64,000 bases of DNA, taken from Misgurnus anguillicaudatus (taxonomy: Eukaryota > Chordata > Actinopteri > Cypriniformes > Cobitidae). This document shows, piece after piece, positions 28,990 to 44,000 of the stretch (positions are counted from its first letter, which is position 1; every line of letters starts with the position of its first letter). The DNA is taken from contig NC_073354.2 of assembly GCF_027580225.2 (NCBI RefSeq), positions 27,362,001 to 27,426,000 of the forward strand, given 5' to 3'. The notes under the pieces are model-generated. The model searched no databases and was not told where the DNA came from. It saw only the letters and a list, made by a program, of their open reading frames with translations. The position numbers and the translations under genes were made by a program.

Positions 28990-31950
28990 TCAGTCAAGAA
29001 AACACTAAACTAGTATAAACACAATCAATATGACTTGTTGGCAATATTACACGTCATTAACTTCTTTAAAAACCAGAAGTCTTAGCATTTGGAAACATGA
29101 ACTTAAGCCTGCACTTTAAAAAAATCCTTTTTGCACTTTAAACACCTTGAATTAACAAGTCATTTAAACTTTTTTGACTAGTGAGGAGTTGGTATAAATA
29201 AACAAAAATTAAATGGGCTTAAGTCCTTACAATTTTATTTTTGTAATTTATGAAAAAAATGACTTGTAACTTGAAAGTGCAGGAAGAAATGTGACAGTTT
29301 GGTTGATCAGCGTTTTTCAAACTAAGGATGAGGAAGGACACCATGAATATTCAACAAAAATAAATATCATGCAGCAAAAAGATATGCCCTACCAATTCTT
29401 AATAACATTATGCTCTGCAAATCCTGATTAAAAAAAATAGTAAGTTACTGGCATCCAGCTGCATAATTACAGCTATTTTTTACAGTGCTCATTTACTGTA
29501 GCTTTGTCAAGCTTTTTATCTGATTCTGTAATTGAGATACTAATAAGAAAAGAGTGATCTAAACTCTCTAAATTTCAGATTTAACCCTTGACATCAATTC
29601 CACAGAATTATGCAGATCTCACCTCAAAATAAACACAGAAAATATAAATACAAGTCTGCAGATTCTGTCACAGGCTGTTTCTCAATTCCAAGAATGCAAA
29701 AAAAGGATTTGTGTTCTTGAGGAGATCAGTCATGCCAGGCGACCTTGGAAGAATGAACTCAGAAGGTCACAAGAACACAAAACGCATTTGTGAGGATTGA
29801 TATGTGTGCGATCTTTCTGTTGGTCACCTGATTTCCTCAGATAAAATCGCAACATTCATAAAGTGACAAACATACCAGTATCTGCATTATTATATAAAGT
29901 ATTTTATTTGTTATTATGTCATTTTGTAATGGCAAATACGTAACTATTTTTGGATACCTTGTCAGGAAATAATAATATAAGCTAAAATAAGAAACTTAAT
30001 TAAGATTAGTTGTTCTATGCCAATAAAACATACATTTAAATATCAAATTTGCGTTTTTACGTATTTAATACTTAAAATTTACTAAAGTTTTAAAAGTTAC
30101 TTAAAGTTTACTTTAACCAGCATTTCACTCTCGCCCGCTGTGCATTGTGCGTAGCACTTCCTCTGCTCTTGTTTTGCAGCAATTACTTCTGGGGTGTAAA
30201 GCGATTTCAGCGCGCAAGGCCCTGTCCCAAATGGTGCACTTCATGTAGACTTTCGGTCTTGTTGTCTTAAATTTGTCCGTGCTCGCTTAGTCTACGAGTC
30301 TGTAGGGTGTCCCATCTGTCACTTTTACGCTCCGAAGTGTTTATTAGCGCCCTCTTTGAACCCTTGATGCGGTCTTCGGTGAAGCCTGCACTGCAGCGCA
30401 CTCTACCAACCCAGAAGTCCTTGCGAAAGTGCAATCAGACCAATCGGACGATGGAAGGGAGGAGTTCACACTAATGGGCAACTTTTCTTCCTATTTATTA
30501 TCTTAAGTTAATAAGTTCCTATTTATAAGTTATCTCGTCAATTAAGAGAAAACCTTTGCATAATAAAGTTTTATGTTACCGTGATTATCCACTAGATAAC
30601 TTCCCAATTTATAAAAAACTGAAGCAAAAATGGATTTTTACTAATTTTTAACTCTGTGTATGTTTTGATAATCATTCTGAATCTTTTCCTTCACAAAAAT
30701 GCAATTATTTCAGCTTTTTGCTAAACAAATATTTTAAAAGAAAAATACCCATATTTAAGAGTTTATAATCAGGGAAAATATAGATAGGATGAAACAATTT
30801 TCCCATTTTGTTTGTTTGTTTGTTGTTTGTTTGAAAGCAAAGGGTCTGTTCTTTCATTTGATATATTTGTATGTTTAGAAAATCACAAAAAAACTGCTGG
30901 CGGGCAACTTTTCTAAAAAAAAAAGGCTGGAGGCGAATTAGTTAACAATACACAACCAAACTTTTATTCTGCTATTGTCTTCGAAAACAGCTTTTGCATG
31001 GCTTTAAAAGTGCACAAGTTGTGTGGATCACTTAAATTATACTTTTTTGAGAAATTTGCTTCTTTTAGAGGAATCATGGCACAAAAGAAAGAAAAAAATA
31101 AACATTACTACATTTATAAATTTAACATTGATTAAGGTTAATCATGTAAAAGAAATTCTCTAGTTCATAATACCGAAGTTAAAATAATACAATAATATGA
31201 TAATTCAAGCAAAATAAAGTAGTAGAACATGATGCAATTAAATACAGATTAGGAAATTACAAGCTTTTTAATTAATTACAATTACAAGTTAAAAATATGT
31301 GTTTTTTCAAAACAACAACAAAAACATGTTTTAGACTTGCACATGGTTGAAAAGGTTGTACATAGACATATACACATAATCTGTGTCCCAATTTAGGGGT
31401 GCAACTAAAGGCTAGCAAGGCCATCCCAATTCAAAGGCTCTTTTAAATGCAGCTTCAAAATGCACCTTTACTCTATCAAGGACAGAATTTTAAGTTTCCT
31501 AAAACATTTTTTGTTTTGTATATGTCGAATTCGGATAATAGATATTCACTTGGATCCGGAGATGCTGTACTCTTTCAAAGATGTGTAACAGTGTCTGTAT
31601 AACAGTAAAAACATGGACTGATTGAAAATTCTGTCATTGAGTTAAGAGTGACAGCTATTTAATAAAATCCCTCCACCTTTAATCTGCCGAAAAGCGACAA
31701 AAATAAACATTCAAAAAAGGAAAACCCACAACAATATAAGTAGCCCGCACAAATTTAGCAACTAGCTAATGAGGCATCTATAAACTAAAAAGTGTTTTGA
31801 ACATACAACTAACAAAAACATTTATTGTATTTTATATTATGAAACACAAGCCACACGTAATTTGACAGTATTTATCTCAGATAATTACAATTCTGTCTCA
31901 GAAACAATAACAGAACATTTGCTCACAGATTATTTAGCAGAACTTAATAC
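28990..31950. other. AT-rich DNA downstream of gene A
   Basis: No exon found. Part of 29065-29380 resembles 27050-27200, which suggests that the repeat 27100-28920 sits in or beside a local duplication. Short MITE-like pieces start near 29685 (CTGTTTCTCAATTCCAAG) and near 30225 (CTGTCCCAAATGGTGCAC). Confidence 0.4.
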
Positions 31951-31956
31951 AGTATT

Positions 31957-32063
31957 TTAGGGCTTTAGGGCGGTATGTGATGCAGTGGAGCTGCCAGAAG
32001 ATGAAGACGACGCTGCTGATACTGATGATGATATTGAGGAACGTCTTACTTCAGAGTCCATAA
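31957..32063 (-). CDS. Gene A last exon with stop codon
   Basis: Acceptor TTGCAG at 32064. It encodes [20 protein letters not shown] and ends HTALKP followed by TAA at 31959-31957. The Ser-rich tail is a likely phosphorylation and arrestin region (inference). No AATAAA signal was pinned down just downstream. Confidence 0.82.
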
Positions 32064-35000
32064 CTGCAAAAAGATATATATTATTTAAAAACAGTTGTAT
32101 TGTTTTAACATGCCCTGATTTATTCATTTATAATAAGCATTAATAATTTAGATTTCTATAAACAAGGCATTAGTATAACCTCTGGTTCCTTTTGTTTTCA
32201 AGATAATCGCTTCACTTCCTGTAGGTCCTGGATTAGTGTTCTGTAATAAAGAGATATCAGAGTTAAGATAAAGTCTATAGAGTCAATGTACAAATGACAA
32301 TACTGTAAAAAAATGCAGTACAACGTTAAAACAACTTTGTTTTGTAAGTCAATCCTTACTATTTTAAGTTTAAGCTTAAAGGCAGTTTGCATGATCTCTG
32401 AAAGCCAATGCTGACATTTGAAATCACCTAAACAAACACGCCCCTACCCCAATAGAATCTAGACCTTCTTTGATAGACCCGCCCCACACATACGCAACCC
32501 AGGAAACAATGTCGGTAAGTAGACACGCCCCTTACTGCTGATTGGCTACAAGTGTGTTTTGGTAGTCGGCCCAACTCCCTTTCCAAAGTGTTTTTCAAAA
32601 ATCATGCACACCGTCTTTAAAAAAGTTGACTTTACCTATAAATTCAAGTTGAAATTGTTTAGCTTAATTTTTATGTGTTGATTTGACAAAAATGCTTCGT
32701 ACAGTGTATAGATCATAAATTAAGAATTACATTATTTACAGTAGGAATAATGTTGAACAAGAGGTTATAAAGAAGAAGTCCGGTTTATATAAAATCATTT
32801 ACCTGGGGATGACTGGAACTGAGGTTCTTTATTAAACGCTTTGCAGACTCTCGGACCTGTGAACAACAACAAAAAAAATGACTTAAAGCTTACGGTTAAC
32901 ATGAAGTAAAAGGTAGAACAGGTGAATGTTTTACTTCATGTGTGAGACAATGTCAGATATTTAGGCAAAATCAATGTTTTGATTATAATAGCATCTACAG
33001 TAAATGTTATGTAATTGTATACTTTCTGATATCATTAATATTATTAAAATCACAGTTTTTTGTCAAAGCAGATGAAGTAACAGAATAAACTCATACCTTT
33101 CTGTCTAAAAGCGTCCCAAACACCAAAACAAACAATCCCTATTAAAAGAAATGTTACAACCACAATGAATAAAAACATAGCATCCTAAATGAATTTATTT
33201 AGTTTTAATAATTGAAATAAATATAAATAAAAGGAATTGAAAAAATACTTTTAAAAAATCAAACAGCACAGAAATAAATTTCCAATAGATAAAAAGAGAC
33301 AAAAAGTGGTACCTGCAGTGAATTAAGGGTTGCAAAAATCACATGAACGGCAAAGTCAGGTGTCAACATGGTTCCAGTGCCAAATCCCCATGTTATACCA
33401 AAGAAAGGAGTCAGAATGGCCACACATCGGGCGATGACTATAAGTGCATTACTCTCATCTGGTTGAGCATTAAGTCCTCTCCTTAAAATCTTACACACAA
33501 CCACAATATAAACCAGGAGGTTAAAGACAACAATGGTCAGAGCTGGAATCACAAATGCCAGCAGGGCCTTAGATTCAAACCAGTTCAGCCAACATGTATC
33601 TCTCGTCCAAATATATCTACCAGTTTCAGCTGTGGATGCAACGGTAATAACCGCTATGAGCAAAGGTGTACAATAACCAACTGTGAACGCAATGGTCATC
33701 AATTTTTTCCTTGACATTTTAGACAAAGCCATGGCAGTGCGGTTTAAAAGCAAAAGTGCTGAAAGTAACATCCAGAAGAAAAGAGCCAGGTAAAAAAAGT
33801 GAATGAAGAAAACTGCTGCACTGCAGGGATTCACCGGTGTAGGTTGTCCTGGATTTGCAGTTGCAGCTCCGATGATAAACCAGATATCTGCGATCAGCAG
33901 CGACACGGCGATGTTGACTATTGAGACGTGACGAATATACGACGTGTCATTTCCTGTCACTGACTTCCACACAATTATCTCAATAATGAGACACAGAATC
34001 AAGCTGGCCATTGAAATAGCTACACCAATGTATGTAATATAGTCTAAGGCAGGGTTATCAATGGCAGACATTAGGATTGAAAAAGAGGTTGTGTGGTCGC
34101 ATTCACATATAACTCTTTCATTCCCTGAGCGCTTGACTTTACATCCAGTGGAATCCCAATGGTCCAGATCAAAGTTCCAAAAGACACACTGAGGATTTTT
34201 CAATGATGTATTTGTAGTATCGAAAGCAAATGCAATGTTGTTAATTGTTTTATTAACCCTAACAACAACCACATCTCCATTAATGTGGTTTTCTGATGTC
34301 TTGTCATTATTAGAAGTAATGCGAGTTGGTAAAACATTGTCAAGCTTTGTAAAGACAATAATGGTTATGGGGGTCGATTCAACCTTTGGTATCACAATCT
34401 GAGTAGTTGAGTTTGGCAGTGTAGATGATCCAATGAATGAGTTTTCAATTGTTGTTCTATTTAACTGAATGGAGGTTTCCTTAATCATAAAACTGTCATC
34501 CGAGAGCCGATCACTTATAATCTCAATAGCTTGCAGAAATTTGGTGCTTTTGTTTCGTGTTATAATGCCATTGTTCAGTTCTTCCCATGTGTTTTTAGAT
34601 TCATCTGATATAATGACATTGGCTGTTTTAAGAAAGTCCTAAAAATTAAACAACAAATCACAATTCAAATGTGGTAGATTATACACTGTTAATATAATTA
34701 TACACAATTTGAAAGAAACTATACAAATATATTTTAATATCATCCATTTTGATTCAAGATGAGAGAATGAATGATACACTGTATGACCGATGATGGATGT
34801 AAACAACAAGCATACATTTAATATAGTTCACAATACATTTGAATGAAAACCTGAACATACCTCCATCACAGTCTGGCTAATAGCAATAGTTTGTGACATA
34901 CTAGCAATTTTGTAGAGTATCTCAACAATTGTTTGGACAGTCGCAGCAGATTGTGTTATCTCAATATTACTGTCCTTTGCAGCGTTACTGAGGTTTGACA

Positions 35001-38000
35001 TAAACACTGGAATCTCATCCAAAAACAGAACCTAAATTACAAAGTAAGAAGCAATGTAAAGAGAAACACTTTTATTCTCTTTTTCCCTAATGAATACAGG
35101 ATTAATAGATTACCTCAGATTTCCTATCAAGGTCTTTGATAGCTTTAACTACACAATCTCTCTGTGTAGGTATCCAATCATATTTGAGGTTCATCTGTTT
35201 ACATTCATAAGATATGTAGCCTTCCAGCCCTTTTTCACACAGTCCCATAACATTGTCCCCTACTTTTCCTACTCCAAGCGTGTCATTTATACAGTCAAAC
35301 GCTGTAAATTGGAAAAATTTGATAAACGTTTGGAAAAACAAGAACAACAAGAAACAAAAAAGTATGTTTAGAATTTTTTTTTACTTATACAGAACAAGAA
35401 ACTTTATGGAATATGCAAACTGTGTATGTGACAAATAAATAACTTTAAATATTTAATGCTCACCTCTGACTGTCTGAACTTGGACTGTCCTCCTGCTATA
35501 ATCAAATGTTTGTAATTCTGGCATGTCCTTTAGTCGACATGTGAAGATTTCATTAGACCCACAATTTGTGCTAAATATTTTATGTTGTAATGTGACACAG
35601 CCATATCCTGATGTTGCATAAAACAGGCAAATAAAAATTACTATATAACAGTAAAAAACAGTAAAATACAGATTGTCCTTAAAAAAAAAAATCACGACCA
35701 CATAGTCTGTTTTTACAAGCTACATACTACATTCTCCTGTACGCACATGCAAATTACGCGTAAAAAGGTATGCATGGTTAGAAAAGTCCGGCGGTGCACA
35801 TACAGTGTATGCGAACCCTTGCATGTTTAAAAAATTTTACTTTACTTCCAGCTTTAGGTGTCAGATCATGACCCATTTAATTATCTGCATTTGTAAAAGT
35901 AGATAATTAAATCATAAACATTTATAATTTAAAAGATTTTTTAAAGAATCTCACTCAACCTCTACCCTAAACACAACACTGTACACATACTGTAAGTAAA
36001 AGTACAACCATAGGTATTTAGTGCATAAATAAAACAACAGATGAAAGTATTAAAAACAACTTTTTTTGAAAATCTTGCGAACTTAAACCATGCAATAACT
36101 TTATATGAAAAACTCTGAGGTCCGACTGTATGTGCTGCATTCAAACATAAACCTAAATGCACATAGTGGGTCTCATTCATGAAACATTCGTAAATATATG
36201 AGTAAATATGTGAGTGATTTGCACGTAAACAGACCTTCCCGAAAACTCTCCTCCTGATTCACAAATACTTCGTAAACGTCAGATTTGATAGTGAAATGTG
36301 TGTATGTGTTCATGAATTCCTATCAATCGTACATGGGACGCGCGTGCACGCTTATTCTCAATTACCATAAATCCCGCCCATTAAATCCGACTGAAAACTA
36401 TATATGGGCATCATATTATGACAGCAAACGAAGGATTTCAACATGTCTTCTTAAAAGCAAATGAAAAAGAAACATTTCTCAGATGCAGAAATTGAAGTTT
36501 TATTATCAGAAATTAATTCAAAACGCCACACTTTATTTTCAAGCATACATAGTGGCGTCTCAGGTCCTAAAAAAAGGAATCTTGGCAGGACATTACAGAT
36601 GCTGTTAATGAAATTTCATCTGTTAATCGAACAGTCCCAGAAGTGAAAAGAAAATGGTTCGACATGAAGCTTGACTGCAAAAAACGAATAAGTTAACTTC
36701 GAAAAAATCTTATTAAAAATAAAAAATATAATTTTAGAGGAAATACACAAGCAGTTTACATGTGAGCAGATTTAACTTTTCACAAAAGAACTGGTCTGGG
36801 TAGCCTGAAACGACTCATTAACCAGTCTTCATTCTCGGCAAGTAAGTCTTCGCGGTCTCTGAAAATACGCCTTTTGCGCAGCGCTCTGCCAAATCTATAT
36901 ATTAGCCATCGTAAATGTGTTATGCCTGATTTTGGACATTTTATAGGAAACAATTTCCGTAACAATTGAGGGGCTATTCCTTTGCCCAGCCCTATTGAAA
37001 TCAATAATTTATTTGATTAAAGTGTTCCGTTTGCAGATGCTATTACTGGAGCTTTATCATAAAAGTGAAAAGAAAAAACGTATATAATTCCTATATAATA
37101 TTTTTTACAAAATGCTGTGTAATATGTACATGATTACGGTGAATTAAAATACAGCCTTATTAATGAGCAAAACGTTCGGATGTTAAACGCACAATTTACG
37201 CGTGGTTGGGAGCAGGTGTAGATTTCTTTCGTACCAAATAACATTTGGAAAATACGAACATTTTCATGAATACAAAAGTTTACGCCAAAAGGACTTTACA
37301 AACGATTTACACAAAAATTCGTTCTGCTCGTGTTTCATGAATGAGACCAATTATGGGATTGTGAAAATTACCTTTCATGCAGTGTATCGTAGTTGTAAGT
37401 AATGTAAACAATCTGCAAAAGCTGCAAAGCTACTACCAAGCTGTGGGCCTGGTTAACTAACATAAATGTTAAGAAACTTTTTCCTTTTGAGGCTTTATTT
37501 ACACACTCACCTAAAGGATTATTAGGAACACCTGTTCAATTTATTATTAATGCAATTATTTAATCAACCAATCACATGGCAGTTGTTTCAGTGCATTTAG
37601 GGGTGTGGTCCTGGTCAAGATAATCTCCTGAACTCCAAACTTAATGTCAGAATGGGAAAGAAAGGTTATTTAAGCAATTTTGAGCGTGGCATGGTTGTTG
37701 GTGCCAGACGGGCCGGTTTGAGTATTTCACAGTTACTGGGATTTTCACCCACAACCATTTCTAAAGTTTACAAAGAATTGTGTGAAAAGGGAAAAACATC
37801 CAGTATGCGGCAGTCCTGTGGACGAAAATGGCTTGTTGATGCTAGAGGTCAGAGGAGAATGGGCCGACTGATTCAAGCTGATAGAAGAGCAGCTTTGACT
37901 GAAATAACCACTCGTTACAACCGAGGTATGCAGCAAAGCATTTGTGAAGCCACAACACGCACAACCTTGAGGCAGATGGCTACAACAGCAGAAGACCCCA

Positions 38001-41000
38001 CCTGGTACACCTCATCTCCACTACAAATAGGAAAAAGAGGCTACAATTTGCACAAGCTCACCAAAATTGGCCAGTTGAAGACTGGAAAAATGTTGCCTGG
38101 TCTGATGAGTCTCGATTTCTGTTGAGACATTCAGATGGTAGAGTCAGAATTTGGGTAAACAGAATGAGAACATCGATCTATCATGCCGTGTTACCACTGT
38201 GCAAGCTGCTTGTGGTGGTGGTGTTATGGTGTGGGGGATATTTTATTGGCATACTTTAGGCCCCTTAGTGCCAATTGGGCATCGTTTTAATGCCACGGCC
38301 TACCTGAGCATTGTTTCTGATCATGTCCATCCCTTTATGACCACCATGTACCCATCCTCTGATGGCTCCTTCCAGCAGAATAATGTACAATGTCACAAAG
38401 CTGGAATCATTTCAAATTGGTTTCTTGAACATGACAATGAGATAACTGTACTAAAATGCCCCCCCCAGTCACCAGAGTGACATAGAGCATCTTTAGGATG
38501 TGGTGGAACGGGAGCTTTGTGCCCTGGATGTGCATCCCACAAATCTCCATCAACTGCAAGATGCTATCCTATCAATATGGGCCAACATTTCTAAAGAATT
38601 TCAATGCCACGTAGAATTAAGGCAGTTCTGAAGGCGAAAGGGGGTCAAACACAGTATTAGTATGGGGTTCCTAATAATCCTTTAAGTGAGTGTATAATAG
38701 TGTTGAACAATATTATTTTTATAAAGAAGAAAGATGCAAACAACGTTCACTGTAGTCCCTTTGTAAACACAGAGTAATGTGCAGCTGCAACCAATCAGAA
38801 CATAGTAGGGTCACTTAAAGGAGTGATTTTTTTTCCAAATGTTTAATTTAAGAGTCGCTTGAAAACACAGACATTTTTAAAGCATATTAAATAAAAAAGA
38901 AAAGTGTTTTTTTGACCTTGCATGCACGTAAACCTGTTGTTGGGGACTCCCAAAAGCAAATATGAACCTTTCTAATAACATAATATGTGCTCTTTAACAT
39001 TAGCATGACACAACCAATCAAAGCTAATGCCATTTTACTTTAGGTGTGTTCGACATCGGCTGTGGCTGGATATAACCAATCGACAAGATTAGCCGCATGC
39101 AGACTGGGACGAGCTGAAATGGAGACGTGAAGTCGGACACACTGTGGTTCCCGTCAGTGCTTTTAGCGTACCGGAACGCTCATTTGCACATCTGTTTAAA
39201 AATCAAAGGTTTAATTTAATCCTTTGGCTGCGCTGCGGCTTTTCAGAGCACCCTTAAAGTACGCTTCCTGACATCCCACCAAGTCAGAATGATATCGCTG
39301 CAGGTCAGACGCCAGCCTTATTCAATACCCTTTTGTATTTACGTGATAATCTCCGCTGTCGCAGCTGTCAGTTTGGTTCCTCTCGACGCAACTTCGGATT
39401 TCCTCAGGCGATGTGCAGAAAACATTCTTGAAAATTGTAATATACATTTAGTGTAATTGCTAAACTACAAGTGAACGAAATTTCAATGAATTTGAACGAC
39501 GTGCACAGTAGTTTTACCACCCGCAAAATGGAAAACAATGGGACAAAATAAATGACTTTCGAGTTTCAAATGGCCAGTATTTTGTTATTCTTGAACCCAT
39601 AGACATGGTCTTCACGTCATTTTAAAGTTTTTTTCAAGCTCTTTCTATCTGAACAACTAGTTTTAGCATTTAACCATGCTGAAAATTTGACTCACATATC
39701 TACCTTTTGCACATTTTATTTATGTTCAAAAGCTCTACAGTAGCTCTTTGGTATTTTTTCAAAATCCTTTTGCACATTTTATTTATGTTCAGTAGCTATT
39801 TCTAGCTCAATCAAATCCAGAAACTTATAAATGGATTTATTATTTTTTTACAAGGTCGTCTGTTGACTGCTGAATATAAAACCCCTTCAATATAGGAGTC
39901 GAGTCAGCAAAAAAAAATAAAAAATAGAGTACCGGCACCTCTTTTGGGCCACTTAAAGCACTGGTTCCCGTAGTTTGCTTCATTTACATCAGGCATGGCT
40001 GATCACGTGGCGTTTGCTTGCTTTATCGTAGTAAACATGATTTGTATGATGTAAACATAAAAAGTTAATTGTTTTGAATGTTTTGAATGTCCGTGTATGA
40101 GCATGAGTGGAACTGAAGAGGCTTACAGCATCTGTTTTTACAGGAATAAAGTTAAGCATATATATTTTTTTAAATACCAATGTAGTGGGGTCTACATTTT
40201 TGATCCATTTTATTTTGATGTACATGACACAATATAACATCGCGACTACATGAAAAGAGTTTTAACTGTTATAAAAATACAGATTTGTGAGCATTTGTGG
40301 AACTGAGGGGGTGAAAATAAACATGAAACACACATGATTGTTGTCTTGTGGTGAATCTGACCAATCGTGAAACAGCTATGTCGTCATTACAGCCCGTGCA
40401 GCTCCTCTTCGGAAAATGTGCTGGCTGACTCAGGCGGCTGATCTCAAATCCCTTTCGCAGTTCTTTAAAACCATGTGACACAGTCACTTGCCTGCAGCGG
40501 CAGCTCAAGTCGGACAAAATGACTAACCGACATGCACTGCTTCAAGTCAGCCGCCTTTCGGTCTGCGCAGCGCCGCATGAAGTCGAACACACCTATTCAA
40601 AGCTGACGTAATGATGCAGTCAATCACAAGACACATGAGAGCCAATGATATTTCACATTCAACAATGATGTATCAGTTTTTGAAAAGGTGTACACACACC
40701 GGATCTGAGATTTTCAGTGGATGGTGATTGGTTTCGCATTTGTTCCTCATATAAATTGATAATTTGACCTCAGTATACTTGGAACATTTGTACTTTTGAA
40801 GAAAAAAAATACTTTTTTGGTATGTTTTTTTGTTTTATATTATATAATAAATAAATTGGTTACATTATTTGTTCAAAATCGCTGGAGGTTTAAATTTAAA
40901 TTCATATCCCAATACAGTATAGACGTTTCATCGGACACACGTTAGGTAACACAATTTATGAGAATATAACAACTATGTACAACCTGAATTCGTCACGTTA

Positions 41001-44000
41001 TCACCAGCAGGAATCCGGTCCCACTCAACTGAGTAGCCTTCTGCACAGCATGTTAATGGCACAGTCTGGTCTTGGCACTGAAACTTTATTTTAATTTTAT
41101 CCACTATGATATTGGGACGTGGTCCATTAACTACTCTTTGCCACTGAATGTAAGGTAATGTGGACCTTTCTATGATACACAAGTATCTACCTGCAAGTGA
41201 ACAAAGATAACAGTAACATTATTTCATAAAGCAAAATCAATCATTTACTATTATTTTAATCAATTCTGACAGTTCAAGAATTTTTCAATGTACAGGCAGT
41301 TCATATATCATAGTTAATTTAGTAAGTCTTTTCAGCAGAAACTACAATAAGCCACTTTATTATACAACAAGATTATGTACAATAGGGATTGGGAACTTCG
41401 GTCCTGGAGGGCCGGTGTCCGCAAGAGTTTAGCTCCAACTCGCCTCAGCACACCTGCCTAAAAGTTTCTAGTATGTCTAGTAAGACCTTAATTGGCTGCT
41501 TCATGTGTGTTTAATTATGGCCCTCCAGGACCGCAGTTGCCCATCCCTGATGTACAAAGATAAATCACATAACTCACCACTGTCACTTTCAGTAGCGTTG
41601 TTCACAATGAGAGTACTATTGTAATTTGTAATTTTGTATTTTGCACTGTTTTCTGCAAGATCTTTGCCATTCACACTCCATTTAATTGTTCCCACGACAG
41701 AATTTGGACGCGTACACCTCAGCTCCACATCTTGCAGAGGATAAAATTTTGCTTTGGTTGTCAGGATTTTTTCCTCTGAAAATAAAAGCAATACAGCTCA
41801 TCTCACCTTACTTGTTCTTACAAGCAATTCTCATGCTCATTATAACATCAAATTCATAAATCGTATGTGAGGCAGCAGAACCAGCTGAGAGCAATAAACA
41901 GCAGGAAATAAAAACAAATCGCAAAGAGATTCATATAAGATAATTCAAAAATATAAATTTTTTATGATTTCATACCACTTTCAACAAAAGCATCTTGAGT
42001 TAAAGGGATTCCTGCTTTCAAGAGAGTGTCAGAAACCTGTGTGTTTGCGGATGTAACATCCAGATTGCTGTTGTTTGCAGTAACTGTGTAGTCTGCTATT
42101 ATGCTACCAAACCTATCCCGCAAAAAACAAACCACACCAATAGCAAAACACTTGATTAACAAAAAGGTTTAAGACAACAATATCACCTTTAGAATGTAAA
42201 CAGATTATAGACTGTAATACCTGAAGCGAGTGACTTTTACTGAACCTTTAATGTAGTTAGGCAGATGCTTGTAACTTTCTTCAATCTGCAAGAAACAAAA
42301 GTACCCAATGTACTTATGAAAACACTGTAATGAAGTATCTATTTTACCCTGTGTTTAGTTGAGAAGTAAAGAGGTAGACACAGGAGCTACGCCCAAAAAC
42401 CTATTTTGGGGGGGTTGGGAAAATAAAAAACTTTGGGTAGGCCTATATGAAAAAACGTGTTCGGTGTTAATACATTCTTAATCATCTTTTATTGTCAAGA
42501 GACATTGTATATCGTTCTCTCAGATTTCAAGTAGTTTTGTTTTATTTAGACTTTCTAAAGATAATTTTTTATAAGAGAAAATTATGAATGATTTAATAGG
42601 AAATATGCAATACTCACTGCTGATTTAATAGTCTCTACATAGAATTTATACTTTGTTTCAGTTTCGCTGAAGAGACTGGTGTCAAAAATTTGATTTACTC
42701 TCATTGACATTAGAATTACTGCAAATAAAAAAATATTAAATGTGTGGATAGTATCAACAGTTTTACACAACAATACTCAATATTAACACTACACATCATT
42801 ACTCTGTACTATATAATTAAACAAACCCATTTGAGGAAAATCAAGAACAAGATCAAAATGAAGTTTTTTATTTAACTGAGTGAAGCCATACAATAAATTT
42901 GGGTTTAAAAAAATAGTAAAATTAGTTAATGGGGCTTAAAATTAAAATATTAAGCTTTCCCTTACATTCCAATTGTGAAACATACAGTATGGTGAATATT
43001 CATTATCATCAAATACATAATGTATTTGTGATGTATCTTCTTATTTTTAAAGTACATACCTGTTGTTGGTGATGGTGTTTTTGGTGGTGGTTTTATTGTA
43101 GTTGTAGATGGTAGTGCTGCATAAGTTAGTAGAAAATACTGCTCATTCCATTATATGTAAAATTATTTGAAAAATAATGAAATGAAATAAATGAAAAATC
43201 ATTATGCACTAACAGGTTTCAAGCACTTTCAAGCAACGGCCCTCAAAACTAAATACTAATCATCAACACATTTCAGCTAAATGCCAGATAATTTTACAAA
43301 ACATGTAACTATTGAAACAGTATTCAAGCAAAAACAGAAAAAACTGACTGTAACCTATAACTCTCAATAATACCTCTGCATGGGTTACTGATGTTTATAG
43401 GGAGGTTTGGGTCTGTTACATTATATCCACTCTTACATGAGCAATTGTAACTCCCAGCAGTGTTGTTGCAGGTTGAGTTTGGACCACAGACCTCAGGTAT
43501 CTTAGCACATTCATCCACATCTTAAACAAATGAAAAACAGTGAATAATATTATCCGCATGCAACAACCAGATGCATGCAATGCATAATAACAGCAATAAT
43601 GCTTAATAACAGCAAGGACAAAAATTTAAAAACTTTACAATACAATACAATAATGAAAAAAATTAAAATGCCAGGTTTTTAGATGAGAACCACAAAGCCC
43701 GAAATCATGAAACCTTATCAAAAACACACCGGTGCATGGGTTTCTTCCACTGATACTTTGAGATACATCAGTGATCTTAAATCCTTCCCAACAAGAGCAC
43801 AAGTTACTTCCATTGTAATTGTGACAGTAAGCGTTCGGCCCACACACTGATGGGTGAAGACATTCATTAATATCTGAAAGAAAATAAGAAAAATAATTGG
43901 ATTGGGAAAAGCAAAAGTGTCCAGAGCTTTGACTGTCACTCATACCTCTTCATAAGTTACTTCGTATTTCCCATAAATTACTTAAGCCTGATTTATTTTT

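Larger units (their letters stand above)
36169..37348. mobile_element. PIF/Harbinger element with relics of both genes
   Basis: Perfect 18-bp inverted ends GGTCTCATTCATGAAACA. Inside are a plus-strand Myb/SANT-like relic and a minus-strand transposase N-terminus, convergent, which is the two-gene plan of this superfamily. Only 1.18 kb, so most of the transposase is deleted. In the gene A intron between 40984 and 35607. Confidence 0.85.

Noticed and set aside
28637..28990. 117-codon minus-strand frame
   Set aside because: Ser/Gln/His-rich translation of an old dispersed repeat; no splice sites or family match.
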